A stretch of 64,000 nucleotides of DNA, taken from NCBI GenBank assembly GCA_014529385.2, contig CM043963.1:72133412-72197411 (forward strand). The letters are read 5' to 3'. The notes beneath the pieces were generated by a model. The model did not search any database, was not told the DNA's origin, and worked only from the letters and a program-made list of their open reading frames with translations. Within the stretch, counting starts at the first letter, position 1; every line of letters begins with the position of its first letter. Source of the DNA: Adiantum capillus-veneris (taxonomy: Eukaryota > Streptophyta > Polypodiopsida > Polypodiales > Pteridaceae). Below, piece after piece: positions 55,601 through 64,000 of the stretch. The translations under genes were made by a program, and so were the position numbers.

Positions 55601-57010
55601 AAAAGGCCATTGGTACGAAGTGGGTTTACAAGTTGAAACACAAGCCGGATGGTGAGATCGATCGCCATAAGGCTCGACTTGTTGCAAAGGGTTATGCACA
55701 ACAAAAAGGCATAGATTATGAAGAGACTTTTGCTCCCACTTGTCGTATGACTACTGTGCGTTTTCTATGTGCATTGGTAGCTCATTTTGGTTGGGATGTA
55801 CATCAATCAGACATTGTTACTGCTTTCTTGAATGGTGACATATTTGAGGAAGTTTATGTAACGCAACCTCGCGGTTTTGTCATAAAAGGACAAGAGGACA
55901 AAGTGTGCAGATGTAAGAAGGCTTTGTATGGGTTGAAGCAATCTCCTCGTGCTTGGTATGAGAAAACTGACACTCATTTGGTTAAACAAGGCTTTCGTAA
56001 TAGTCCAACAGAAAGCACATTGTATGTAAAGCGTGAGGATGATGTATTTCTCATTGTGGTTCTTTATGTTGATGATTTGCTGATCACTGGACCAAATGAG
56101 AGACATATTGCTGAATTTAAGGCTGATTTGAATGCTACTTTCAAGATGAAAGATTTGGGGCTGTTGCATCATTACTTGGGTATATAGTTTAAGCAGTGTG
56201 ATGGTGGTATTGCCTTGTGTCAGAAAAGTTACATAGAGACATTGCTATGTAAGTTTGGACTTGAGGATTGCAAACCTATTGCCACTCCCATGGAAACAGG
56301 TTTGAAGTTGAGTCTACATGATGCTGGCGATCCTGTTGATGTCACTCTTTACCAAACTGCTGTTGGCTGCCTCATTTATGTATGCAACACGAGGCCAGAT
56401 ATTCAGTTTGCAGTCTCGCAGGTCAGCAGATTTATGCATAGCCTAGGGTATAAGCATTGGTAGGCTGTCAAGAGGATTTTCCGCTACCTTAGTGACACTT
56501 TACATCTTGGATTGTTTTATCCCAAGGGGGGATCATTGCCGCCAGACCTACATGCTTTTTCGGACTCAGATTGGGCTGGTTGTTTTGACACGCGAGTGTC
56601 CACAAGTGGTTTTTGGCAGTTCATGTATATCATGGTTGAGCAAGAAGCAACCTACTGTGGCCACTTCGAGTTGTGAGGCTGAGTACAGGGCAGTCTTCAC
56701 AGCTAAGGTTGAGTGTGTATGGCTCAGACGCCTTATGGCTGATTTGGGTGTTGGACAGGACACTGCCAACACTATCTACACTGACAGTCAGAGCGCATTG
56801 GCAGTTGCGAGGAACCCAGTTTTTCATGCTCGCACAAAGCACATTGAGGTGCATTACCACTATGTCAGGGAGAGGCTCTCAGCAGGAGAGATCAGCTTGG
56901 CTTATGTGCCAACACAGGACAACCTTGCAGATCTTTTCACAAAGGCATTGTCTCGTGAGAAGCTTGAAGCTTTCCGCAAAGCTTTGGACTTACTCCTCTT
57001 TGTGGACTGA
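52618..57010 (+). pseudogene. J copia gag-pol polyprotein
   Basis: The ATG at 52618 (MADNNNTDVFKMFAAEDRL) opens the gag; the Met at 52558 lies upstream in the leader and is less likely. Gag UBN2 region ~1-220, zinc knuckle CHYCKANDHLIKSC (~53467), protease WYFDSGATKHIT (53716), integrase HSDVCGPM, FIDDYSRHAW, LRSDRGGEY and TPQQNGVAERKN, RT with TFAPTCRMTTVRFL and LYVDDLLITG (~56062), RNase H with SCEAEY and DSQSALAVARN. Premature TAG stops are at codons 163 (53104), 1190 (56185) and 1282 (56461). A frameshift near 56605 moves RNase H to another frame. A 131-bp tandem duplication lies in the pre-integrase region. The copy is inactive but otherwise full length. Confidence 0.93.
54023..54284 (+). 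repeat. 131-bp tandem duplication inside J pol
   Basis: Bases 54023-54153 and 54154-54284 are identical. 131 is not a multiple of three, so the second copy is read in a different frame from the first. The long frame stays open through both and continues correctly (NFGHLNFASLLRLQKSDM) after the second copy. Confidence 0.92.
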
Positions 57011-57085
57011 TCCTGTCCTCAGGGCATGGCACTTCCCTTTACTCATGTGCCAGCTCTCGTTCACCGCATCACTCCAGGGGGGAAT

Positions 57086-57312
57086 TGTTACCATATACAT
57101 GTGGTAGTGATGTGTGTGAACACACTAGGACCGCCGGGGCATTTTTTCCCTCTTTAGGAGGTTTTTTCCCCCGTGCATTGTATATACGCCCATCACTCTA
57201 GGGCTATCTATCTTTCCATTGCACACTAAGTAACACACTCTCTATTGTGTGCCTTGAGCTTCCTTCGCCTTCTCCAAGCTGTGTGTGCTTCTCTGCAACC
57301 CTAATTCCAACA
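57086..57312 (+). repeat. J 3' LTR
   Basis: 227 bp, directly after the polypurine tract at 57074-57085. Confidence 0.93.
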
Positions 57313-57638
57313 TTGAGCTGTTGGTATAATCCGTAAGAGATCAAATTTTCTTGAGCTCCCAAATCAAGCAATGGCGCCAATTCAACTTGATTGCTCCCCA
57401 CTTTGACTGCAATTATTGGCTCCACTGTGTCTTTGTTCAACTTCGTTAGTCGAATGGTATTGATTTGCAATGGTGCTTCACCTTGTTGTTGTTGTCGTAG
57501 AAGTCTTCGTTTTGCAATGCGTTCTTTTGCTTCCGCTTGAGCTTCTTCTCGTACTCTCTGTTTCTACTTCATTCGTTGTTTTCCTTGATGGATTTGTTGA
57601 AGCATCTCCTGTGTTAGTGGTAAATGATATTTCTTCAA
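57313..57638 (-). pseudogene. G3 coiled-coil spacer and second retropepsin (N-terminal half)
   Basis: Directly after the integrase stop on the minus strand, the frame gives KKYHLPLTQEMLQQIHQGK, then Glu/Arg/Gln-rich coiled-coil sequence (EEAQAEAKERIAKRRLL), and then PIIAVKVGSNQVELAPLLDL with the active-site-like DLGAQENLISYG. Retropepsins usually have D-T/S-G-A; Leu at the second position makes catalysis doubtful. A retropepsin-like fold downstream of integrase is unusual, since gypsy elements normally place protease before RT. Confidence 0.65.
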
Positions 57639-58900
57639 TCAACATCCACTAATCCAATTGGGTATTTCTTTACCTGCTAATGTAGCAAGCTTGACACCTC
57701 CGCTTTGTGATAGATCACTAGTCACAAAGGGTCCCATCCCTCGCTTTTTAAGTTTCTTGGCATGTTGCTTCAAAGTATAAAAAAGTACATAATCACCTGT
57801 TTTGAACTCTTTAGTGCGCACATGCTTGTCAAAAAATTCTTTTTGTCTTCTCTTTTTAGCATAGATCGAAGCTACAACTCTCAAGCGGAGTTCATCTAGT
57901 TTTTCAAGATCATCTATTCTTGAAGAGAGCTCATGTCCTATCCATTCTAAGCGTTTCGCTACTTGTAGAGTTGGAATTAAAAACTCTATGGGTAATATAG
58001 CATTTAGGCCAAACACCATGTTGTACGGTGTTGTTCCTATCGATGTTTTTTAAGCTACCCTATATGCCCATAGTGTTGATTGTAGCTACTGATCCCAATC
58101 TGTTCTTGACTCTGACACAATTTTAGTGAGAACTGTGCATAGTGTTTTATTTGTGGCCTCAGCTTGTCCATTGCCTGTGGATGGTATGGAGCAGATTTCC
58201 TATGTATGACCATGAATTCCTCTAGCAGATATTCAATGACTTCATTAAGGAAATGTGTTCCACGATCACTGAAAATTTCTATTGGTAAAACGTATCGTAC
58301 AAAAATATTCTCATACAAAAATTGTGTAGTGGTCCGTACATTTGCTTCTTGCGTTGCCTTGGCTTCCGCTCATTTTGTGAGATAGTCCGTGGCCACAATG
58401 ATATATTGGGTATGGGTGCGATATGCAGGGGGTGAAATAGGTCCCACAAAATCAATGCCCCATTTTGCAAATGCCCTTGCTCCCATCATTGGCAGTAGTG
58501 GAATCTCATCTCTCTTTATCGGCACCTTGGTGCGCTGACATGCGTCACAACGCTTTACAAACTCTTCAGCATCCATATGCAATGTAGGCCACCATATTCC
58601 TGTGATTCAGACAATTTTTGTTGTCTTATCGCCTGAAAAATGGCCTCCAATTATTCCGCTATGTGCATGTTCTAGAATCAACAGGTATTCACTTTCACTT
58701 GCACAGATTCTAAGTTGATTGTCCTTTCCTCGCTTATAGAGTTGGTTCCCCATTAATTGGAAGTCGCGAGCCTCCAGCTCTATAGCCCTTTTTTGTGCTC
58801 TTGTTATGTTTTCGGGAAATGTCCTGGTGGTTAAGAAATCAATGATATAATGACTCCATGCAGGTGCAATGTTTATCTGAAACAATGTCGCGTGATCCAC
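57639..58900 (-). pseudogene. G3 integrase
   Basis: Zinc module HAHSGIIGGHFSGDKTTK ... CDACQRTK (about 58690-58520), then the core with WGIDFVGPISPP (first D, about 58460), EIFSDRGTHFLNEV (second D, about 58260) and a -1 frameshift at about 58177 exactly where the NGQAE motif with the catalytic Glu should be; the Glu is present in the shifted frame. The C-terminal domain (58019-57639) holds MVFGLNAILPIEF, RRQKEFFDKHVRTKEFKTGD and MGPFVTSDLSQSG. Fits plant gypsy integrase without a chromodomain. Confidence 0.8.
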
Positions 58901-58904
58901 TGGT

Positions 58905-59060
58905 CATTTGACACTACATATAGTACAATTGGTAACATAAGAATGTGTGTCTGCATACATAGTTGGCCAATAAACCCCTAACTGTTTCAGTCTCTGGTGT
59001 GTTTTCACTGTTGAACAATGAAATGCACAATCCTAGACATGTGCTTCTTCAAGTTAACAC
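58905..59060 (-). pseudogene. G3 extra zinc-binding module
   Basis: Upstream of the normal integrase zinc module, the minus strand encodes a second HHCC-like unit: AHV, a stop, DCAFHCSTVKTHQRLKQLG, VYWPTMYADTHSYVTNC and TICS. Spacing and the YWPTM motif match the next module's WWPTLHMDAEEFVKRCDAC. It may derive from duplication of the integrase N-terminus. The frame is cut near 59060. Confidence 0.55.
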
Positions 59061-59104
59061 TCAAATTATTTCGGATTTATACATAATTGTAGGATTTGGT
59101 TCGA

Positions 59105-61483
59105 TATGGTGCTCGGGCTGCTTTGAAGTGTATCGTTAATGATCAAGCAAACATAAATATATATATGTAAGAAAGAGAGAGAAGGGGGAAGGGGGTGCTT
59201 GTTGCACTAATGCCTTCTTACAAATCTGTCATGACCAATCAAAGTGAGATTAGTATTTGTTCAACATAGCCTGAGTAAATTACACCACAACACATCACAA
59301 GAAAGAAAACCACCCCAATCACTGTCTTAAGGCCAAGGGAGTCCTCACCACCCTGTCGCCCTCTTACAGCATGTGGGATTTAAGGCTAAATTGATAACAA
59401 TACCCAGAGACAAGATATCAAGAACTTAAATAAAACACCAAGACACTTACACATCATTATTGTCCATGACTTCACGTTGGAAGGGAGACAAGGTATCCAT
59501 GCTTAGTCCAAATTCACCCTCCTTGATTCAGCAAATGCTGGGCTTACTCTAGTAGGAGAAATGATAGATTTCCTACTCTCAATTTAATGATCACTCTCTC
59601 TTACAATGGCATAAAGTTCCCTTGCTAATCACCCCTAATACAACACATACATATGCCTAATGCCAATGAGATTCCACTCAAGAGCTCCTTCTCAAGAGGT
59701 TGAGCTTGGCTTCTCAAGCTATAGCATAGTGCTCTTTCTTCTCCCCCCTTTTGTGCTAGCTACACCCTCCTTTTATAGCAATTTTGAAGGCTAGGTTTAC
59801 TCCTCTAACCATGGTTGGGTTAGAATTTCAGCAATTTATCTAATTTCTTTTGCTTGGAATTATCAAGAAGTTGGTGGGGAAAGAGAGAGGAGAGAAATGG
59901 AGGTGATAGGACTTTTCATAGTGGGTTACTATTAGTAGAGTTAGTATTAATTTACAAATGGAATTGGATATTTACAATGGGAGTATCCATGTAGGACACA
60001 AATAAGGAAGAAAAACTCTTAAGAGGTAAGAAAAGGTGGATTTCTTACAAGGTTGATGCTCCAAGTGTCTTGAGTAGGGCCAATTTTGACGCTTGTTGAC
60101 GGTCCACTAGCTTTGACGGTACATTTTTTCTCCACTCTTGACCTTCCTTGAGAGACAAGGTAATTGAAGCTGAGTCATCAACCACCATGATGCTGTCTTT
60201 TAAGAGAAGAGGCTGAATTTTGTGGTTTTTTTAATAGATATGGGTAATTTGGAGGAGGAAAAATGAGACTAGGTGGTCAATTTTGGAATGGAATTGTGTG
60301 TGGGAGGTATGAGTTCACCATGGTTTCTCTTATTCTTCAAGGTTGAGGAGAAGGTGAGTAGGGTGCAGAGAGGAGTGGTGAGAGAGGTGGGGATGATGAG
60401 TAGAGAAGTGTGTGTGAAAGAGGAAAATGATAAAGTGGAAGAGAGAGTGTGGCTGCATAGCATGGGAAAACTGGGGTCCACTAATAGAATCATAGCTCAC
60501 AGCTCGTAGCTCAAAAAAATATGAGAAAATTTGAGGCAAAAGTTCAGCCCACTAGCTACAACTTTTGTTTGTATCACCTTTTCAAATTCGGAGAGCAAGT
60601 GAACTTTAAAAAGTCAGCAAAACCGACCGGTTTTTTCCACTGCACAAAGTCCTTGTGGGGTCCTGCTTTGGATGATTCTTTTGAATATCTCCAAGAGTGA
60701 GCCCTCCATAGTGCATGTATGCATGCCACCTACCATTGACCTTATTTGGTAGGTCTATAATTGAAGATATTGTTGAGATCATGATATAAGTGAATAGTAC
60801 AACTAAGAAAATCAAATATTGAGGTGTCTAAAAAATATGTACATGTCAAATATAAATAATATAAGTGGAAAAAATATAAAGGGGTCAAAAGAAATCTCTT
60901 TTATTATGAGGCTACCATAAAAAGATAAATATTTTTGGTGTTCTAATTTTTTAGAAAAAAAAAAAATAGATGTAGGAAGGGAAAAATCACAATAGTGAAA
61001 AAATATACACATAAATAAAACTAGTTTTTTTGGATTTTTGTTGGGGTGGAGTTACACCAAATATAAGAGAATCTTACATGAAAATATTTCTATATGGAAT
61101 AAAGAGTATGAAAAATGGTAAGAAAAATTGTGGTAATGGTGAGGCAATGTACAGAGCATAAATAACACACACCTAGGTAGAAATATTTAAATAAATACCA
61201 AAATAATTATGAAAAAATCTTTTATTTAGGCCCTATATACAAAGAAATATTTACATATGCATGGGCCATAATATACTTATATTTTTTATTTTTTTGGCTC
61301 AACTAGCCCAATGACTAGCTAATTGAGGGTTTTTTATTTCAGTAAGGAGATACGGGAAAAGTCACCTAACTCACATGCACTTATATACAGTGAAAGGGTG
61401 AGGGTAACCACAGTGTTTGAGTGATTTGATAGGGTGAGATAACTCACTATGGAAATTACAGAGAGCCGAAAAAACGACTATCA
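59105..61483 (-). repeat. L: truncated LTR of the G4 family
   Basis: Reverse complement of the G4 LTR from its first base (TGATAGTCG at 61483 downward) to the start of its (CT)n tract, where it ends at about 59105. The last ~320 bp of LTR beyond the microsatellite are missing and G3 sequence follows. No internal sequence is attached: the bases beyond 61483 do not look like a polypurine tract. It is thus a solo or broken LTR. The small frames in it are LTR repeats, not genes. Confidence 0.88.
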
Positions 61484-61518
61484 ATAGCACAAAGGGGGAA
61501 AAAACACTAAAAGTTTTA

Positions 61519-62760
61519 GTGTGCAGTCAAAGAAGAACATTTGGTGGTTGGGTACTTTTGAGGTTGATTAGTGAAGATTTCAACGTGTTGAATTGGGTAT
61601 TTTACCACACTAGTATCCCTACTATAATCAAAGCTCAACAGGTTGGGGAGGAGCTAGATGTTGAGGGATTTGGTAGGTACAAGGTGGAATGGCACATGGG
61701 GAGGGACCTAAAGACACTAAAGTGTATCTACAATGTCTCAAGGGGTGCTAATTCCAAAAGCCCCTATATCTATTGCATGGGTGCAGCAAAGGAGTTGAAT
61801 ACTACTAACTGGAACAAAGAACCAGATAGACACTCTAAAGATCCAAACTTTCAAGATGTTTTAGATATTCCCCTTTCAAAAGTTTACCTCTGCACATAGC
61901 ATGCACTTTTTAGAATCATTGAGAAGATCGTGCACCTCTACATAGGATTTTCATGGAAACTACAACCTTTATCATCCAGAGAAGCTGCAATAGAAAGCAT
62001 TGGACTTCATGGGGGGAATCTTGTGATTGATTCAGACCCCAAAAGGTCATCTGGTGGAAATAATGTCCCTAAAAAATATTCTATTGGTGGGATGAAGGCC
62101 AAAAAATTCTTAGGATTTCTTGGAAAGTTGGGTAGGGATTCATCTATAGTCTAGTACAACCAATGGAAGGCTCTACACAATGCTGTGAAGGACCATTGAG
62201 TTGATGGCAGAGCAAGAAATGAAAAGGCAAAAGTGTGGGAAGCTCTAGATTCAGTCTTTTCTTATTATGATAGAAGTCATTGGGGAAAGAATGACCTCTC
62301 CAACTTTAAGAAAGAGTTGAACAGATTAAAGAAAGCTATGACAAGTGCTTGGAGCTCAGACCACTTCACACACTACATGGTAATAATTATGAATTTTGTC
62401 TCTAGTATTTGCTTCAATACTTGTAGAAGTTGCTAAAGAATGAAATTTCTTTTTGCATCACATTATCTACAATCACACTCCTTGGTTTGTAAAGAAATAT
62501 GGAAGCTTGTCAACTTGGTCTACTCAAAGTATGGAGAAGTCCCACTATTAGGCAAGAACCAAGTTTTTCAAATACACTAGACATGGTGGAGGAGCTCAAA
62601 AAGCTAGTAGCTTGCTTGAAGTATTCCATTGGTTTTACAAACAAGTGTGGCATAGAACAAGATCACAAGAGACTAAAAAATATATTGGACGGTTTAGATA
62701 TTGCTACAACTATACAAAGGAGTTTACAAAAAAGGAAGGATGCATACAGTAGATCATCTG
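61519..62760 (+). pseudogene. Transposase-like frame with probable intron, broken
   Basis: Pieces 61519-61899, 61930-62154, 62233-62379 and about 62455-62750 give one conserved-looking protein: LDVEGFGRYKVEWHMGRDLK, SPYIYCMGAAKEL, then VYLCT, stop, HALFRIIEKIVHLYIGF, IGLHGGNLVIDSD, YSIGGMKAKKFLGF, VWEALDSVFSYYDRSHWG and HFTHYM, then after a gap NHTPWFVKKYGSLSTWSTQ, MEKSHY and FFKYTRHGGG. The D-L-K...G-A-N-S...Y-C block recalls transposase-like plant and animal families in which an Asp is followed by a C-x-C knuckle, but I cannot name the family. Stops interrupt it several times. Confidence 0.45.
62380..62454 (+). other. Candidate intron in the transposase-like frame
   Basis: GT at 62380 directly after HFTHYM; similarity resumes about 75 bp later at HHIIYNHTPWF. 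The 3' end is T-rich but lacks a clean AG, so the acceptor may be damaged or the gap a deletion scar. Confidence 0.35.
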
Positions 62761-62864
62761 CAAGTGAAGGGTTTTTACAATGTCTTTTCACTAGAGAGAG
62801 TCAAGGAAGCAAATGGGGAATAATACAAGGATCAGTTCTGGCTACTTGAGCCAACATCAGGTTT

Positions 62865-63290
62865 TCATTTTTTCCCCCTCCACTTCAAGTACTCCTGCTT
62901 CTTATAATCTTGCAACTGCTTCAAGCCACCAGAAGAGGCAAGGATATAACTAGTCATAGTGCCAAAGTATGCACTTCTTGAGCCCATAAATCCTAGAGCA
63001 AGTCCAAAAACTCTAATGGCTTCTTGCTTCTCAAGAAGTATGATTTTGTCCACTCCAACTCTTATTGGTGGATATGAACCTACCACCCTTGACAAAGCCA
63101 CTAGTGCAAGTATGGGGAGAGTGGGTGATTGGGAAAGCTTTATGTGGTAGATAGCTATTGTCTCCTTGTTGAGCTTCCCAATGCAATGGCCCAAACTTTG
63201 ATCCCTCTTCAGATCCAAAGGCCTGGATCCCTTCCCTCTCCCAAGAAACTTGTCAGGATCTACAATATCAACTTGTGCAAAAAAACCACT
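62865..63290 (-). CDS. Unknown exon-like frame on the minus strand
   Basis: An open minus-strand frame of about 140 codons from about 63290 (FFAQVDIVDPDKFLGRGKG) to a stop at 62865. It contains LGHCIGKLNKETIAIYHIK, ALVALSRVVGSYPPIRVG, VFGLALGFMGSRSAYFGTM and ends LKQLQDYKKQEYLKW. The Met at 63218 would start 117 codons, but similarity of composition extends upstream, suggesting an exon entered from an intron near 63290. I do not recognise a family. It has no internal stops, unlike everything around it. Confidence 0.4.
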   Translation of the reverse strand, partial: SGFFAQVDIVDPDKFLGRGKGSRPLDLKRDQSLGHCIGKLNKETIAIYHIKLSQSPTLPILALVALSRVVGSYPPIRVGVDKIILLEKQEAIRVFGLALGFMGSRSAYFGTMTSYILASSGGLKQLQDYKKQEYLKWRGKK

Positions 63291-63379
63291 AAAATTAGTT
63301 AATAGAAAGGATGTTTTACTAAAATTTCAATGGCCTAAATAATGTGCTTGCAAACATTATATATATTTTTTCCATTTTA

Positions 63380-63860
63380 CCTTAGGATTTCAACATATTC
63401 AAAAAGTTCTTCTTTCCATAGATCAATCAAAAAACTTGATTTATTCTCTTTGCTCTCTCTTGGGATCTCTGTGCCCATGTGTTCAATCTTCAATCTTTGT
63501 TGGAATTCCTCTTATATGGGAAGCCCTTTCTCTTCATTTAGGTCATTTTCATTTTCAAATTTTCATCCTAAAATCTTTTGACAACATCCAATGGTCTTGC
63601 CATAGCTCTCATTGGAGTCTTATAGCAATTGATATCACTGATAAAACATGTTTCATATTGAACTCTCTTGAGGGTCACCATGGAATGGCTAGGCTATAAG
63701 TGTAATTGTCCCATACGTTACATTTATTTGGTAGCAATTATTTTGTAACAATCCTTTGGATCTTTCTAAATAGGTCTACCTCAAGGCTGATAGAGACAAT
63801 TGAGCAATTTCCTCCTATCACAAGGCTCATGGATGACATACAAATCTTAAATGTGAAGGT
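63380..63860 (+). pseudogene. Ulp1-like (C48) protease fragment, partial
   Basis: The frame ending at 63699 contains WSCHSSHWSLIAIDITDK, then CFILNSLEGHH. W-x(n)-H-W-S-L followed by a hydrophobic strand and I-L-x-S-L is the His/Asp part of the C48 (Ulp1/SENP) cysteine-protease site; the usual Asp in ILDSL is Asn here. A candidate second exon, after AG at about 63773, reads STSRLIETIEQFPPITRLMD and DIQILNVK up to a GT at 63861. The catalytic Cys exon would lie beyond the window. Such proteases remove SUMO and are often captured by plant DNA transposons. Upstream frame quality is poor. Confidence 0.5.
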
Positions 63861-64000
63861 ATAGTATTGCTAGGTTGTAAGTAGTTTGAGCTTAAAATTG
63901 TGTATTTATTTTGCCTCTTCTGTTTGTGTAGTGACCATTGCAAAGTGAGTCTTTTTGAGTTATTTCTCATGTGGATGGAGAGTCATAACAAATGCAAAGT
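63861..64000 (+). other. Probable intron of the Ulp1-like fragment
   Basis: AT-rich, starts GTATAG, no frame of note. Ends at the window edge. Confidence 0.3.

Larger units (their letters stand above)
52038..57312 (+). mobile_element. J: near-complete Ty1/copia retrotransposon
   Basis: 5275 bp with 227-bp LTRs (52038-52264 and 57086-57312), TGTTACC to CCAACA, TSD TTGAG at 52033-52037 and 57313-57317. Initiator tRNA-Met PBS at 52268 and polypurine tract CCAGGGGGGAAT before the 3' LTR. One gag-pol frame of plant copia order (gag, protease, integrase, RT, RNase H). The LTRs differ at only about 3-4 places by eye, so it is among the youngest insertions here. Confidence 0.95.
51110..59060 (-). 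mobile_element. G3: minus-strand Ty3/gypsy pol remnant, split by copia J
   Basis: On the minus strand: zinc-binding module 1 (about 59060-58905), zinc-binding module 2, integrase core and C-terminal domain (58900-57639), a coiled-coil spacer, a retropepsin-like domain interrupted by J (57312/52038), and a tryptophan-repeat tail ending near 51145. RT and gag are missing, cut off by LTR fragment L near 59060-59105. Removing J with one TTGAG copy restores the frame across the retropepsin-like domain. The tail is homologous to G1 at 2427-3666. Confidence 0.75.

Overview
This window is repeat-dense plant nuclear DNA. The signs are plant-type Ty3/gypsy and Ty1/copia polyproteins, primer-binding sites (PBS) complementary to initiator tRNA-Met or tRNA-Asp, 5-bp target-site duplications (TSDs), long (CT)n tracts and an AT-rich background. 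The lineages (Tat-like elements with a second RNase H, and pol genes with tandem integrase zinc modules) and the heavy nesting suggest a large-genome vascular plant, perhaps a fern, lycophyte or gymnosperm. The sequence alone does not fix the taxon. I see no intact single-copy host gene, no tRNA or rRNA, and nothing bacterial.

Layout, outermost to innermost. (1) Minus-strand gypsy-like element G1 occupies 1-10520. It shows part of a 3' LTR, gag, coiled coil, protease and a second retropepsin-like domain, but no reverse transcriptase or integrase. Its 5' LTR continues at 43140-43571 and abuts a decayed copia pol fragment K (43572-44245). (2) Plus-strand gypsy element G2 sits in that LTR. Its left remnant is 10521-10818 and its right part is 38151-43139. 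(3) Gag-only element D (10819-38145, TSD CAATG) splits the G2 reading frame, which is continuous again when D is removed. (4) Two elements sit inside D's 5' LTR, in the same minisatellite: gag-only copia-type element C (12064-26075, TSD GCGGG) and minus-strand, mostly non-coding element E (26129-33901). (5) Tat-like gypsy element G4 (13346-24564) sits inside C.

Further right are: minus-strand element H (44246 to about 50250), whose one long 1004-codon frame has no pol; an unassigned stretch; minus-strand gypsy G3 (about 51110-59060), split by near-complete copia element J (52038-57312, TSD TTGAG); a truncated LTR L of the G4 family; and, from 61484, remnants of another kind of gene or transposon: a transposase-like frame with a probable intron, an unknown minus-strand exon-like frame, and part of a Ulp1-like (C48) protease.

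The most unusual signal is in retroelement leaders. G1 and H carry homologous, diverged tandem arrays with a period near 284 bp. Each monomer holds a palindrome at the same place, but the palindrome sequence differs completely between the arrays while its symmetry is kept. D's leader carries a third, shorter-period hairpin array. G4 has two tandem, homologous small frames (about 70 codons) between its PBS and gag. Most premature stops in the coding frames are TAG or TAA at places where glutamine is plausible, as expected from C-to-T decay of methylated DNA.
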